Positions 27,577 to 36,671 of a stretch of 60,290 bases of DNA are shown here, piece after piece. The notes below the pieces were generated by a model, which was not told where the DNA came from, made no database searches, and was given only the letters and a program-made list of their open reading frames with translations. This stretch comes from Microbacteriaceae bacterium PS02344 (lineage in GTDB: Bacteria > Actinomycetota > Actinomycetes > Actinomycetales > Microbacteriaceae), in assembly GCA_029959905.1 (NCBI GenBank), contig JASCNZ010000014.1, positions 1 to 60,290 on the forward strand, given 5' to 3'. A program made the translations under genes and the position numbers. The stretch's first letter is position 1. Every line of letters begins with the position of its first letter.

Positions 27577-27598
27577 CTATCGGACATCTGTCGGATAG
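27577..27598. promoter_or_regulatory. TetR-type operator
   Basis: CTATC-G-GACA-TC-TGTC-G-GATAG: the 22-base sequence is palindromic except at the sixth base from each end and the central pair. It lies between the divergent SDR and TetR genes, just upstream of the TACGCT box before tetR. Size, symmetry and location fit TetR-family autoregulation. Confidence 0.7.
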
Positions 27599-27623
27599 TC
27601 GCGTTCCTCACTACGCTGAGAGG

Positions 27624-28175
27624 ATGGATGCTCGGGTTCGGCGATCGCAGGAGCGCCTGCATGACGCGGTCCTGTCGTTGGCCTCCACGACGCCGATAGC
27701 CGACGTCACCGCATCCGCGATCTGCGCGCGCTCCGGCGTCGCGCGCGACACCTTCTACCGGCACGCCGACAGCCCGGTCGACCTTCTCGCGCAGGCTCTG
27801 TCGGCCGAGATAGCGGAGTCCATGCAGATCCTCCCGCGCACCGACACGATCGGCGACGGGGAGCGGGCGCTGCTCGAACACGTGCGCCGCCGCTCCCGTG
27901 TCTACCGAGGAGCCATGCGGCCGCTGCTAGCCGCACCCGTACGCGACAATCTGGAGCGCTCCATCCGATCCGGTCTCGAGCTCTGGGTGCAGCTACGACC
28001 GCACATCGTGCCGCCCGCGGTCGCCGGCGACCCCGACGCGATGGCGTACGCCGTGGCGTACGCGGCCGCGGGGACCGTCGGAGCGATCGAGCAGTGGTTG
28101 CGCTCCGGAGACGACGACGTCGACCGCGCCGTCGCTCGCATCCTCGCGGTTTCCCCCGAGTGGTGGCTGCGCTGA
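27624..28175 (+). CDS. TetR family transcriptional regulator
   Basis: 183 residues. The helix-turn-helix is at about 25-55 (IADVTASAICARSGVARDTFYRHADSPVDLLAQAL), the TetR signature. The C-terminal helical domain (about 70-183) would bind an unknown ligand and contains the dimer-interface-like AYAVAYAAAGTVGAIEQWLRSG. The ATG is six bases after TACGCT, so it may be leaderless. It likely represses itself and the SDR gene through the palindrome at 27577. Confidence 0.9.
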   Translation: MDARVRRSQERLHDAVLSLASTTPIADVTASAICARSGVARDTFYRHADSPVDLLAQALSAEIAESMQILPRTDTIGDGERALLEHVRRRSRVYRGAMRPLLAAPVRDNLERSIRSGLELWVQLRPHIVPPAVAGDPDAMAYAVAYAAAGTVGAIEQWLRSGDDDVDRAVARILAVSPEWWLR

Positions 28176-28285
28176 CGCCGCGTCGTTCCCGATCGGCGCG
28201 CTCTCCCTTCCGTCCGTTCCCCCGACCTCGCTAACGTCGAGACCGGGGGCGGGCCGAAATTTGAGCACGAGGTCAGGAAGAGCAC

Positions 28286-29629
28286 ATGGAGAACGTGGAC
28301 ACCGTCGTGGTCGGAGCGGGCGTGGCGGGCCTGACCGCGGCTCGACTTCTCGAGATCGCTGGGCATCGATGCGTGCTCGTCGAGGCTCGTGACCGCATCG
28401 GCGGTCGTGTGAGCACCGATCGCTCCGACGGCCGGGTGACCGACCTCGGCGCGTCGTGGATTCACGGGGTCACCGACAGCCCGGTCGCTGCCGCCGCCGC
28501 GGCGTTCGGCCTGCGAACGATCGAGTTCACCGTCGGCGGGTACCAGCCGGATAGCCGTCCGATCGCCCACTACGGCCCGGACGGTGGCCGCCTCGGCGAC
28601 GATCAGGCGCGACGCTACGTCGACGACATCCGAGCCGTCGACGCCGCTCTGCACGCCACGATCGCCGCCTCCGGGCCGGACGATTCGTATCGCGACGTCA
28701 CCGAGGCCGCGCTGGCGGCGCAGGGATGGGATGCCGAGCGAGCGCAGCGCGTGCGCGAGTACCTCGAGCACCGCGCGGAGGAGCAGTACGGCGCCTGGAT
28801 CGACGACCTCGCGGCGCACGGACTCGACGATGATGCGATCGACGGCGACGAGGTCGTGTTCCCCGATGGGTACGACGAGTTGCCCGCGCATCTGGCGGCG
28901 GGCCTCGACGTCCGCCTGTCGACTCCGGCGACGCGCGTCGAGTGGTCGCCGGCCGGCGTGCTCGTCGCCACCGACGATGGGGCGTTCGGCGCACGGCATG
29001 CGATCGTCACAGTCCCGGTCGGCGTGCTGACGTCCGGCGAACTCCTGTTCTCCCCCGCTCTCCCCGACGCGCATGCCGCCGCGCTGTCCCGATTGACGAT
29101 GAACCGCTTCGAGAAGGTCTTCCTCCGCTTCCCCGAGCGCTTCTGGGAGCCCGACGTCTACGCGATCCGCCAGCAGGGGCCGGAGGGCCGGTGGTGGCAC
29201 TCGTGGTACGACCTCACCCGGCTCGACGGAGAGCCGACGCTGCTCACCTTCGCGGCCGGACCTGCCGCGGAGGTGACGGCAGACTGGGACGATGAGCGGC
29301 TCGTCGCGTCGGTGCTCGCTCAGCTGCGCCGCCTCTACGGCGATCGCGTTCCCGCTCCGACGGCCGTTCACCGCACTGCCTGGCAGCACGATCCGTGGTC
29401 GCGCGGCTCGTATGCGTTCATGCGTCCGGGGTCCACCACCGCCGATCACGATGACCTCGCCGTGCCCATCGGCGACCGGCTGCACCTCGCGGGCGAGGCC
29501 ACGTGGACGGAAGACCCTGCGACCGTGACGGCGGCGCTGCTCTCCGGCCACCGTGCGGCGGAGCGTGTGCTCGGGAGGCCGGTAGCGATCGACGCGCTGT
29601 GGGACGACGAGGTCGCCCGCGCGGTCTAA
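28286..29629 (+). CDS. FAD-dependent amine oxidase (flavin monoamine/polyamine oxidase family)
   Basis: 447 residues, no signal peptide, so cytoplasmic. The dinucleotide site is VVVGAGVAGLTAARLLEIAGH, followed by EARDRIGGRVST and DLGASWIHG. The C-terminal FAD segment is HLAGEATWTEDPATVTAALLSG. HAIVTVPVGVLTSGELLF and MNRFEKVFLRFPERFW are typical of plant-like polyamine oxidases and bacterial homologues. The amine substrate cannot be read from sequence. ATG at 28286, GAGGTCAGGAAGAG upstream. Confidence 0.92.
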   Translation: MENVDTVVVGAGVAGLTAARLLEIAGHRCVLVEARDRIGGRVSTDRSDGRVTDLGASWIHGVTDSPVAAAAAAFGLRTIEFTVGGYQPDSRPIAHYGPDGGRLGDDQARRYVDDIRAVDAALHATIAASGPDDSYRDVTEAALAAQGWDAERAQRVREYLEHRAEEQYGAWIDDLAAHGLDDDAIDGDEVVFPDGYDELPAHLAAGLDVRLSTPATRVEWSPAGVLVATDDGAFGARHAIVTVPVGVLTSGELLFSPALPDAHAAALSRLTMNRFEKVFLRFPERFWEPDVYAIRQQGPEGRWWHSWYDLTRLDGEPTLLTFAAGPAAEVTADWDDERLVASVLAQLRRLYGDRVPAPTAVHRTAWQHDPWSRGSYAFMRPGSTTADHDDLAVPIGDRLHLAGEATWTEDPATVTAALLSGHRAAERVLGRPVAIDALWDDEVARAV

Positions 29630-29737
29630 CACGGGCGGCTTCGGCGCACCACCCCCTCGGCCCCGTCGAGCGGACCGGCGAACATCGAAGATCAGCGGCA
29701 GCCCATACCGGGGCGGCCCGATCGAGAGGAGTGAGCG

Positions 29738-29929
29738 ATGAGCGACATCGAGGACCAGAACCCGATCGCCGGAACAGAGGACGACAGGATCGCCGGCGAC
29801 GGCAGCGGTGACCCGAACAGCGACCGCGCCTTCCTGCAGGATCTGCCGCCGGCTCAGGACCAGCGCCTGGACGATGCCGAGGTCGATGCCACCGACCCGC
29901 TCGATGAGGACGACATCGACGGGGAGTGA
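29738..29929 (+). CDS. Small acidic protein, unknown function
   Basis: 63 residues with about one third Asp/Glu, no Cys, no hydrophobic core, and probably disordered. It opens MSDIEDQNPIAG and ends DPLDEDDIDGE. The evidence that it is real is the GAGAGGAG ribosome site before ATG, codon bias matching its neighbours, and a strong terminator 17 bases after the stop. I do not recognise the family. Confidence 0.6.
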   Translation: MSDIEDQNPIAGTEDDRIAGDGSGDPNSDRAFLQDLPPAQDQRLDDAEVDATDPLDEDDIDGE

Positions 29930-29946
29930 CCTTTCCCCGAACGCAC

Positions 29947-29982
29947 GAAGGCCCCCTCCTGCCAAGACAGGAGGGGGCCTTC
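29947..29982. terminator. Strong bidirectional terminator
   Basis: A 15-bp perfect stem (GAAGGCCCCCTCCTG and its complement) with a six-base loop, between the small acidic protein gene and the convergent SPW gene. Confidence 0.85.
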
Positions 29983-29990
29983 TGCACGCG

Positions 29991-30374
29991 TCAGGCTCGG
30001 GCGGCCCGAGGCGTGCTCGCCGGCTGCGGCTTCGAGAACAGCACGACGACGATGACCGCGATGCCGACGACGACGTGCGGCACCCACACGTTCGGGGCTT
30101 CGGTCGAGAATCCGAAGATCCAGGGCGAGAGGGCGAGGAACAGGCTCGCGACGATGTCGAAGACGAGGTGCACCGGCATCGGGATGAAACCGAAGGGACC
30201 CCACTCGTACTTCGTGAACAGGCTGTAGACGATCAGGCCGATGCCGAGCACGACCGGGATGACGACGGCGGGTCCGCCCATGGCGGCGAAGCCGAACAGC
30301 CAGGGGGCTGCGATCAGGGCGATACCGACGACGTAGTCGAGGATGCCGTGGACCTTCGTGGGGATGAAACGCAT
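29991..30374 (-). CDS. SPW repeat membrane protein
   Basis: 127 residues, four membrane helices. The duplicated SPW motif is visible twice: LIAAPWLFGFA near residue 21 and ALSPWIFGFS near residue 82, each in its own helix pair. HGILDYVVGIALI and HLVFDIVASLFLAL show the internal repeat. Function unknown. The ATG has GGAGG upstream. Confidence 0.88.
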   Translation of the reverse strand: MRFIPTKVHGILDYVVGIALIAAPWLFGFAAMGGPAVVIPVVLGIGLIVYSLFTKYEWGPFGFIPMPVHLVFDIVASLFLALSPWIFGFSTEAPNVWVPHVVVGIAVIVVVLFSKPQPASTPRAARA

Positions 30375-30462
30375 GATGCCTCCTTGTGCAGGAACCGCGG
30401 AAGCGGCTCACAGGAGGTTCGGCACCCGCGAGCGATCGGATTGCCCCGATGTCGTCGGGCAC

Positions 30463-31029
30463 TCAGTTCGGGCGTGTCGCGCGCCAGCCGTAGCGCTGGT
30501 GCAGGGCCGCGGCGACGTGATCGAATCGCGACCTGGCGAGCACCGCGGCCTCTCGCCGCAGACCCCGCTCGTGCACGCTGTAGAGCTGCTCGATGTCGAC
30601 CCATGACTCGCGGCCCTGCGCATCCCACGCGCCGGACCCGATGGAGAGGAAATCGCGGTCGCCATCGTGCGGGCGCGAGGTCAGACGCACCGCGTAGACC
30701 CGCTCCGCCGACGCGCGTCCGATGACGAGCACCGGGCGGTCCTTGCCGCGTCCGTCCCCCTCCTCATAGGGCACCCACGTCCAGACGATCTCGCCGGCGT
30801 CCGGCGCTCCGTCGCGGTTCGGGGAGTACTCGACGACCAGTCCGCGGATCGCCCGCGGGTCGAGCCGTCTTGTCGCCGTGTCCGCTGTGCTCCCCGGGGG
30901 CGCCGGCGCCGGTCGCGGCCGCAGCACGGCCGAACGTCCCGGCGCCGTGCGGGGCCGGGACGTTCGGGGCGAGAGTGCGTCGAGCACTCTCCGGGTGATC
31001 GTGACGAGGATGCTCCGGGCTGAACTCAC
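30463..31029 (-). CDS. PemK/MazF family toxin-like protein
   Basis: 188 residues. About 65 basic, Pro-rich residues precede a PemK/MazF-like domain: [27 protein letters not shown] is the usual G-x-I-x-W-x-x-x-P-x-x-E-G-x-G-K-x-R-P-x-L strand, then [20 protein letters not shown] and [11 protein letters not shown]. MazF proteins are mRNA interferases. No antitoxin-like small gene lies beside it and the long N-terminal extension is unusual, so it may not act as a classical toxin. Confidence 0.8.
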   Translation of the reverse strand: MSSARSILVTITRRVLDALSPRTSRPRTAPGRSAVLRPRPAPAPPGSTADTATRRLDPRAIRGLVVEYSPNRDGAPDAGEIVWTWVPYEEGDGRGKDRPVLVIGRASAERVYAVRLTSRPHDGDRDFLSIGSGAWDAQGRESWVDIEQLYSVHERGLRREAAVLARSRFDHVAAALHQRYGWRATRPN

Positions 31030-31058
31030 ACGGTCACCCTAGTTCCTCGATCCGGAGA

Positions 31059-32294
31059 TCAGGATTCGGTGAGCGCGTAGCCCTCCTCACCGTGCACGAC
31101 GGAGTCGACGCCGGCGATCTCGTCTTCGCTGGTGACCCGGAAGCCGATGGTCTTCTCGATCGCGAAGCCGATAATGAACGCGACGACGAACGAGTAGATC
31201 AGGACGCCACCGGCGGCGATGACCTGCACGACCAGGAGGCGCCAGTCGCCACCGACGAACAGGCCCTGGCCCGTCGCGAAGAACCCGAGGTAGATCGTGC
31301 CGAGCAGGCCGCCCACGAGGTGGATGCCGACGACGTCGAGCGAGTCGTCGAACCCGAGACGGAACTTGAGCTCGACAGCCAGCGCGCAGAGCACACCGGC
31401 GACGGCGCCCAGCAGCAGGGCCCATCCGGGGGTCAGGTTCGCACAGGCGGGGGTGATGGCCACGAGACCGGCGACCGCGCCGGAGGCGGCGCCCACCGAG
31501 GTCGGCTTGCCGTCCTTGATCTTCTCGATGAGGATCCAGCCGAGGATGGCCGCTGCCGTGGCGCCGAGGGTGTTGATGCCGATCAGGCCGACACCGCCCA
31601 TGTCCTCGGCGAGCCACTCGGCACCGGCGTTGAAGCCGAACCATCCGAACCACAGCAGTGCGGCGCCCAGCAGCGTCAGGGGCACGTTGTGCGGCTTGAG
31701 GATGCCCTTCTGGAAACCGATGCGCTTGCCGAGGACGATCGCGAGCGCGAGCGCCGCGGCTCCGGCGTTGATGTGCACCGCGGTGCCGCCGGCGTAGTCG
31801 ATGACCGCGATATCGCCTCCGGGGAAGAGCGTCTCACCGAGGTTCATGATCCAGCCGCCGCCCCAGACCCAGGCGGCGATCGGGAAATAGCCCACCGTGG
31901 CGAAGATGCCGGCGAAGATCAGCCAGGAGCCGAACTTGGCCCGGTCGGCGATCGCGCCCGAGATCAGAGCCACGGTGATGATCGCGAACGTGGCACCATA
32001 AGCGACGCCGAGCAGGGCGACGTTGGCGTCCGGACCTTCGGCCAGGCCCGCGAGACCGAAGTCCGCGAACGGGTTGCCGGCGAACTGCGTGGGGCTGTCG
32101 ACGGCGCTCATCGAGAAGCCGAAAAGGATCCAGAGCACCGCCACCAGTCCGATGGAGCCGAAGCTCATCATCATCATGCTGACGACGCTCTTCGCCTTGA
32201 CGAGCCCGCCGTAGAAGAACGCGACGCCGGGGGTCATGAGCAGCACGAGGGCGGTCGCGGTGATCGCCCAGGAGATGTTGCCGGGAGCATCCAT
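31059..32294 (-). CDS. amtB: Ammonium transporter
   Basis: 411 residues, eleven membrane helices. It begins [31 protein letters not shown], the Amt signature. [22 protein letters not shown] carries the first pore His and [13 protein letters not shown] the second (twin-His pair). [10 protein letters not shown] and [23 protein letters not shown] are also conserved. An in-frame GTG four codons upstream exists, but GAGG sits correctly before the ATG at 32294. No glnK follows, unlike many amt operons. Two GlnR-like boxes lie 70-120 bases upstream. Confidence 0.96.
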   Translation of the reverse strand: MDAPGNISWAITATALVLLMTPGVAFFYGGLVKAKSVVSMMMMSFGSIGLVAVLWILFGFSMSAVDSPTQFAGNPFADFGLAGLAEGPDANVALLGVAYGATFAIITVALISGAIADRAKFGSWLIFAGIFATVGYFPIAAWVWGGGWIMNLGETLFPGGDIAVIDYAGGTAVHINAGAAALALAIVLGKRIGFQKGILKPHNVPLTLLGAALLWFGWFGFNAGAEWLAEDMGGVGLIGINTLGATAAAILGWILIEKIKDGKPTSVGAASGAVAGLVAITPACANLTPGWALLLGAVAGVLCALAVELKFRLGFDDSLDVVGIHLVGGLLGTIYLGFFATGQGLFVGGDWRLLVVQVIAAGGVLIYSFVVAFIIGFAIEKTIGFRVTSEDEIAGVDSVVHGEEGYALTES

Positions 32295-32365
32295 GGAATA
32301 CCTCACATCCGAGTAACTGAGAGCTTCAGTGTGGCGAGGCTCGGTTTCAGGGACGGGCGAGCTGT

Positions 32366-32381
32366 GTTTCCCCGGCGTTAC
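32366..32381 (-). promoter_or_regulatory. GlnR-like box 1 upstream of amtB
   Basis: On the minus strand GTAAC-GCCGGG-GAAAC, an exact match to the actinobacterial GlnR consensus gTnAC-n6-GnAAC. It ends 72 bases before the amtB ATG. Confidence 0.65.
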
Positions 32382-32396
32382 ACGCGGCGTCGGCGT

Positions 32397-32412
32397 GTAA
32401 CCATCGCGTTAC
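32397..32412 (-). promoter_or_regulatory. GlnR-like box 2 upstream of amtB
   Basis: GTAAC-GCGATG-GTTAC on the minus strand: same spacing as box 1 with one deviation in the second half-site. It overlaps the zapE stop codon. The inner half-sites of the two boxes also form a nine-base inverted repeat (32377-32385 and 32393-32401). Confidence 0.5.
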
Positions 32413-33452
32413 GCGGGGCTGGAATGCGTCAGTGCATTCAGCCGGGAGATCGCGCGAAGGTACTTCTTGCGGTATCCACCGCCGAGCATCTCCTCGGCGA
32501 AGACCCGGTCGAGGCCGACCCCGGTCGCGAGGATCGGAATCTGCGCGTCGTAGACACGGTCGACGAAGGCGACGAAACGCAGCGCCTCCGACTGGTCGGT
32601 GAGGACGCGCACGTCGCGGAGGCCGACGATCTCGATGCCGTCGATCAGACGGATGTACCGCGAGGGATGCACGCGGGCGAGGTGCGCGATGACGTCGTCG
32701 AACGCATCGTCCGAGACCGCCGACGATGCGGATGCGGAGGCGACGGCATCTGCATACTGCTCGTCGGTGAGCACGACGGCGTGACCGTCGATGGCGCGCT
32801 GTCGGAAGTCGACGCCGTCGATGCGCATCGTGCGGAAGCTGTCGGCCATCTGGTGGATCTCGCGGAGGAAGTCCTGCGCGGCGAACCGTCCCTCGCCCAG
32901 GGCGTTCGGCGGGGTGTTCGACGTGGCGGCCAGCTTCGTTCCCGAGGCGACCAGCTCGCCCAGGAGCCGGGTCATGACCATGGTGTCGCCCGGATCGTCG
33001 AGCTCGAACTCGTCGATGCACAGCAGGTCGGCTCCGCGGAGGAGGTCGACGGTGTTCTTGTAGCCGAGCGCCCCGACGAGAGCCGTGTACTCGATGAACG
33101 AACCGAAGTACTTCCGTCGCGCGGGCATCGCGTGGTAGATCGCCGCGAGGAGGTGCGTCTTGCCGACGCCGAATCCGCCGTCGAGGTACACGCCCGGCTT
33201 CGCCGCCGGTTCCTTCTTCGCACGACTGAACAGCCCGCCCCGCTTGACGGGGGCACCGCGGCCCGCGAACTGCAGGAGCGTCTGCTTCGCGTCCTCCTGC
33301 GAGGGGTACTCAGGGTCGGCGCGGTAGCTGTCGAAGGTGGCACCGTCGAACTGCGGCGGGGGGACGAGGCTGGCGAGCATCTCGGGGCCGGAGACGGCGG
33401 GCTGACGATCGCTGAGGCGCACGACGCCCGGGGTGCTCTTCGTGTCGGTCAT
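32409..33452 (-). CDS. zapE: Cell division protein ZapE (AFG1-like ATPase)
   Basis: 347 residues. Walker A is [16 protein letters not shown] near residue 95, Walker B is [16 protein letters not shown], and the sensor region is [18 protein letters not shown], all typical of ZapE/Lhr-AFG1 P-loop ATPases. In proteobacteria ZapE acts on the FtsZ ring; the role in actinobacteria is not established. The C-terminal stop lies inside the second GlnR-like box for amtB. AGGAAA precedes the ATG. Confidence 0.92.
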   Translation of the reverse strand: MTDTKSTPGVVRLSDRQPAVSGPEMLASLVPPPQFDGATFDSYRADPEYPSQEDAKQTLLQFAGRGAPVKRGGLFSRAKKEPAAKPGVYLDGGFGVGKTHLLAAIYHAMPARRKYFGSFIEYTALVGALGYKNTVDLLRGADLLCIDEFELDDPGDTMVMTRLLGELVASGTKLAATSNTPPNALGEGRFAAQDFLREIHQMADSFRTMRIDGVDFRQRAIDGHAVVLTDEQYADAVASASASSAVSDDAFDDVIAHLARVHPSRYIRLIDGIEIVGLRDVRVLTDQSEALRFVAFVDRVYDAQIPILATGVGLDRVFAEEMLGGGYRKKYLRAISRLNALTHSSPA

Positions 33453-33581
33453 TCGTTTCCTGTGTCGAAGTCTTACGAATCGGGCATCGGGGGCACCCAG
33501 GGGAACTATCGTCGAAGCGACGGATCAACACTACGCCGTCGCCGGCCCACCCTTCGCCCGCACACCCCCGAGGAGCGTCCC

Positions 33582-34475
33582 GTGACCATCGAGTTCGACA
33601 CGTCGTCCGCCAAGTTCGCCGAATACTCCGACCCCGGACGTCTCGTCAGCACGCAATGGCTCGCCGAACACCTCGGCGAGCCGGGTCTCGTCGTCGTGGA
33701 GTCCGACGAGGACGTGCTGCTCTACGAGACGGGTCACATCCCCGGAGCCGTGAAGGTGGACTGGCACACCGAGCTCAACGACCCCGTGGTGCGGGACTAC
33801 GTCGACGGTGAGGGGTTCGCTCACCTCCTGAGCCGCAAGGGCATCGCCCGCGACGACACCGTCGTCATCTACGGCGACAAGAACAACTGGTGGGCCGCAT
33901 ACGCGCTGTGGGTCTTCTCGCTCTTCGGCCACGAGGACGTGCGTCTGCTCGACGGCGGCCGCGACCGCTGGATCGCCGAGGGACGCGAGATCACGCGTGA
34001 GAAGACGACCCGCCCCGCGACCGAGTATCCCGTCGTCGAGCGTGACGACTCGCAGCTCCGCGCCTACAAGGAGGACGTGCTCGCCCACATCGGCAAGCCG
34101 TTGATCGACGTGCGCTCGCCCGAGGAGTACAGCGGGGAGCGCACGAGCGCCCCGGCCTACCCGGAGGAGGGCGCCCTGCGCGCCGGCCACATCCCCACCG
34201 CGCAGAGCGTTCCGTGGGCCAAGGCCGTGGCCGAGGACGGCGGGTTCAAGAGCCGCGCGGAACTCGACGCGATCTACCGCGAGGGCGCAGGGCTGGCCGA
34301 TGGTGACGAGGTCGTGGCGTACTGCCGCATCGGCGAGCGGTCGAGCCACACGTGGTTCGTGCTGAAGCATCTGCTCGGGTTCGAGAACGTGCGCAACTAC
34401 GACGGATCGTGGACCGAGTGGGGCAGCGCGGTGCGCGTCCCGATCGCCACCGGATCCGAGCCCGGCACGCTCTGA
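33582..34475 (+). CDS. Thiosulfate sulfurtransferase (two-domain rhodanese)
   Basis: 297 residues. The inactive N-terminal rhodanese domain (about 15-140: [17 protein letters not shown]) is followed by the active C-terminal one (about 155-290) with the catalytic Cys in [15 protein letters not shown] (about residue 249). It matches the SseA/CysA-like enzymes that move sulfane sulfur to an acceptor. GTG at 33582 after AGGAG; a long in-frame open stretch upstream is antisense noise. A SufE gene follows at once, which suggests a sulfur relay. Confidence 0.93.
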   Translation: MTIEFDTSSAKFAEYSDPGRLVSTQWLAEHLGEPGLVVVESDEDVLLYETGHIPGAVKVDWHTELNDPVVRDYVDGEGFAHLLSRKGIARDDTVVIYGDKNNWWAAYALWVFSLFGHEDVRLLDGGRDRWIAEGREITREKTTRPATEYPVVERDDSQLRAYKEDVLAHIGKPLIDVRSPEEYSGERTSAPAYPEEGALRAGHIPTAQSVPWAKAVAEDGGFKSRAELDAIYREGAGLADGDEVVAYCRIGERSSHTWFVLKHLLGFENVRNYDGSWTEWGSAVRVPIATGSEPGTL

Positions 34476-34494
34476 GCGTGTGAGAATGGCGAGG

Positions 34495-34926
34495 ATGAGC
34501 GACACCCACGTTCCCGACACCCTCGCCGAGATCCGCGACTCCTTCCTCGAGACGCCCGAGGCGGATCGTCTGCTGCTCCTGCTCGAGTTCGCCGACGAGC
34601 TGCCCCCCGTCTCTCCGGAGGTGGCCGAACATCCGGAGATGTGCGAGCGGGTGGCGGAGTGCCAGTCCCCCGTCTACATCTACGTGGAGGTCGCCGATGA
34701 CCGGGTCGTCATGCACGCCACCGCTCCCCCGGAGGCGCCGACGACGCGCGGTTTCGCGAGCATCCTGGCCCAGGGCATCACGGGGCTCACCCCGGACGAG
34801 GTCCTGGCGATCCCCGACGACTACCCGCAGTCGATCGGTCTGACGAAGGCTGTCTCGCCCCTCCGCATCGGCGGGATGACGGGCATGCTCATGCGGGCGA
34901 AGAAGCAGGTCAGGCAGAAGCGCTGA
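34495..34926 (+). CDS. SufE family sulfur acceptor
   Basis: 143 residues. The sulfur-accepting Cys lies in RVAECQSPVYIYVEV near residue 52, the SufE signature. VMHATAPPEAPTTRGFASILAQGITG and the C-terminal basic helix fit the family. Starts at 34480 (GTG) and 34486 (ATG) are also possible; the ATG at 34495 gives the usual N-terminus. It follows the rhodanese gene by about 20 bases and overlaps the convergent hydrolase by 17 bases. Confidence 0.88.
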   Translation: MSDTHVPDTLAEIRDSFLETPEADRLLLLLEFADELPPVSPEVAEHPEMCERVAECQSPVYIYVEVADDRVVMHATAPPEAPTTRGFASILAQGITGLTPDEVLAIPDDYPQSIGLTKAVSPLRIGGMTGMLMRAKKQVRQKR

Positions 34927-36064
34927 AGCCCCGCTCCTGCAGCCAGTCGGTGATCGCCGACGACCATCCCACCTCGTCGTGGTTCCAGATCTTCGTGTGC
35001 CGCGCTCCGGAGATGCGGGGCATCGTCACGATGTCGGGGCGCGCATCCCGCAGGGCGCGCGACGGCCCCGAGGGCACGTAGCCGTCGTCATCGCTGTGCA
35101 GGATCAGCATCGGCGCAGAGAGTTCGTCCGCACGCGCGACCATGTCGAGTCGATCGAACGGTATCGCCTCCTCGGCACCGCTCAGCCGCGCTCCGAGCGG
35201 ATGCATCAGGGCGCGCATCGCGAGAGCGGGCAGCGGAGCGCGCAGGCCGATCTGGCCGGCCTGGAAGCGGAGCACACTGCGCCAGTCCACGACCGGAGAA
35301 TCGAGGATGAGCCCGACGATCCGATCGCGCTGACCGGAGTTGACGGCCGTCTGCAGCGCGATCGCCCCGCCCATCGACCAGCCCATGAGGATGACCCGGT
35401 CGGCGCCATGACGGAGCGCATAGGCGACGGCCGCGTCGACATCGCGCCACTCCGCGGCGCCGAGGGCGTACGCGCCGGAGCGGCTGCGGGGCGCCTCGCC
35501 GTCGTTGCGATACGAGACGACGAGGGTGGGGAGGCCCGCGGCGTGCAGCACGGGCACCGCCCGCAGGCACTCCCCCCGCGTGGTACCGCGACCGTGCACC
35601 TGGATCACCCAGGTGCGGGACTCGGCCGGGAAGAACCAGGCAGGGCAGGGCCCGGCGGGCGATCCGATCAGGATGTTCTGCCAGGGAAGGTGAAGTTCCG
35701 CGGGGGCGGCGTAGTACCACCCGCTGAATCCGGCGTCCGCGTCGACGCGCGCGCCGGGCTCGATCTGCGTGAGCAGCTTCCGTCTTACGGTCGTGGCGTC
35801 GGCGCTGAGCACGGCCCCGAGCTTCACGTACCCGTACGTTCCGGTCGTGTAGAGGCCGTATCGCCCGGGGAGCTCGGTGTCGAGAGTGCGGGCAAGCTCG
35901 ATCGTCTGCGCGCCGGTGTCGATCGACAGGATGCGCGTGTTCGGGCGACCCGATGACGGGACGACCACCCGGCGGGCGACGGCGAGCACGAGAAACGACG
36001 CGGCCGCACTCAGCAGCGCGAAGATCGGGAGGACGAGCGCGACGGCGTGCCTGAGACTCTTCAT
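34910..36064 (-). CDS. Alpha/beta hydrolase with N-terminal membrane anchor
   Basis: 384 residues. An uncleaved hydrophobic helix (about 8-32) is followed by a beta-rich region and then an alpha/beta hydrolase domain from about residue 160. The nucleophile elbow is LMGWSMGGAIAL, the acid is probably Asp in LILHSDDDGYVP, and the His is in SGARHTKIWNHD. VIQVHGRGTTRGECLR contributes the oxyanion region. Probably an esterase or peptidase facing the cell exterior; substrate unknown. It diverges from the DUF3000 gene. Confidence 0.87.
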   Translation of the reverse strand: MKSLRHAVALVLPIFALLSAAASFLVLAVARRVVVPSSGRPNTRILSIDTGAQTIELARTLDTELPGRYGLYTTGTYGYVKLGAVLSADATTVRRKLLTQIEPGARVDADAGFSGWYYAAPAELHLPWQNILIGSPAGPCPAWFFPAESRTWVIQVHGRGTTRGECLRAVPVLHAAGLPTLVVSYRNDGEAPRSRSGAYALGAAEWRDVDAAVAYALRHGADRVILMGWSMGGAIALQTAVNSGQRDRIVGLILDSPVVDWRSVLRFQAGQIGLRAPLPALAMRALMHPLGARLSGAEEAIPFDRLDMVARADELSAPMLILHSDDDGYVPSGPSRALRDARPDIVTMPRISGARHTKIWNHDEVGWSSAITDWLQERGFSASA

Positions 36065-36077
36065 CGCCTCCTGACTC

Positions 36078-36083
36078 TAGCCT
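36078..36083 (+). promoter_or_regulatory. -10 box of a probable leaderless DUF3000 transcript
   Basis: TAGCCT is followed by six bases and then the GTG start at 36090. No ribosome site fits between them. The same geometry occurs before several other genes here. Confidence 0.5.
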
Positions 36084-36089
36084 GTTGCC

Positions 36090-36671
36090 GTGACCGCACC
36101 CCCCGATGCCGGGAGCCTCTTCGACAGCGCCACGGCAGAACTGCGCGCGACGGTGTTCCGAGACGACATCGCCGTCCGAGAGATCCCCGCGCCCGCCGGG
36201 CTGGCTCCGTTCGTGATCGCGCTCGCCGCCGATGTGCGCCCGGACGCGAACGGCGAGTCGGCCTACGGCACGGGGCGGTTCATCCTCCTTCACGATCCGG
36301 ACGAGCCCGCCGGCTGGGGCGGGGCGTGGCGCATCGTGATCTTCGCGCAGGCTCCGTTGGAGACCGAGATCGGCACCGATCCGCTGCTGGCGGATGTGAC
36401 GTGGTCGTGGCTCATCGACGCTCTCGACTCACGGGAGGCGATCTACGCGGCCGCGTCGGGGACCTCCACGAAGACGCTCTCGAAGGGCTTCGGTGGCCTC
36501 GCTCTCGAAGGCGATGGCGCGCAGATAGAATTGCGGGCGTCCTGGTCTCCCGAGGGCCCCTTCCCCCCGCACGTCGAGGCATGGGCCGAACTGGTCGGGA
36601 TGCTGGCGGGACTTCCGCCCGGCTCCGAGGGCATCGCCGTGATCGGCGCGCGAAAGGCTGTACGTGACTGA
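36090..36671 (+). CDS. DUF3000 protein
   Basis: 193 residues, soluble. GRFILLHDPDEPAGWGGAWRIVIFAQAPLETEIG and WSWLIDALDS are the conserved core of DUF3000. The function is unknown, but in actinobacteria it is nearly always next to the RNase D gene, as here. GTG start with a -10 box six bases upstream. The 3' end overlaps the rnd start by eight bases. Confidence 0.92.
   Translation: MTAPPDAGSLFDSATAELRATVFRDDIAVREIPAPAGLAPFVIALAADVRPDANGESAYGTGRFILLHDPDEPAGWGGAWRIVIFAQAPLETEIGTDPLLADVTWSWLIDALDSREAIYAAASGTSTKTLSKGFGGLALEGDGAQIELRASWSPEGPFPPHVEAWAELVGMLAGLPPGSEGIAVIGARKAVRD

Noticed and set aside
31092..33581. Long plus-strand frame running through amtB and zapE into the rhodanese gene
   Set aside because: Only the last 297 codons match a protein family. 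The rest is antisense to two well-supported genes and has no motif.
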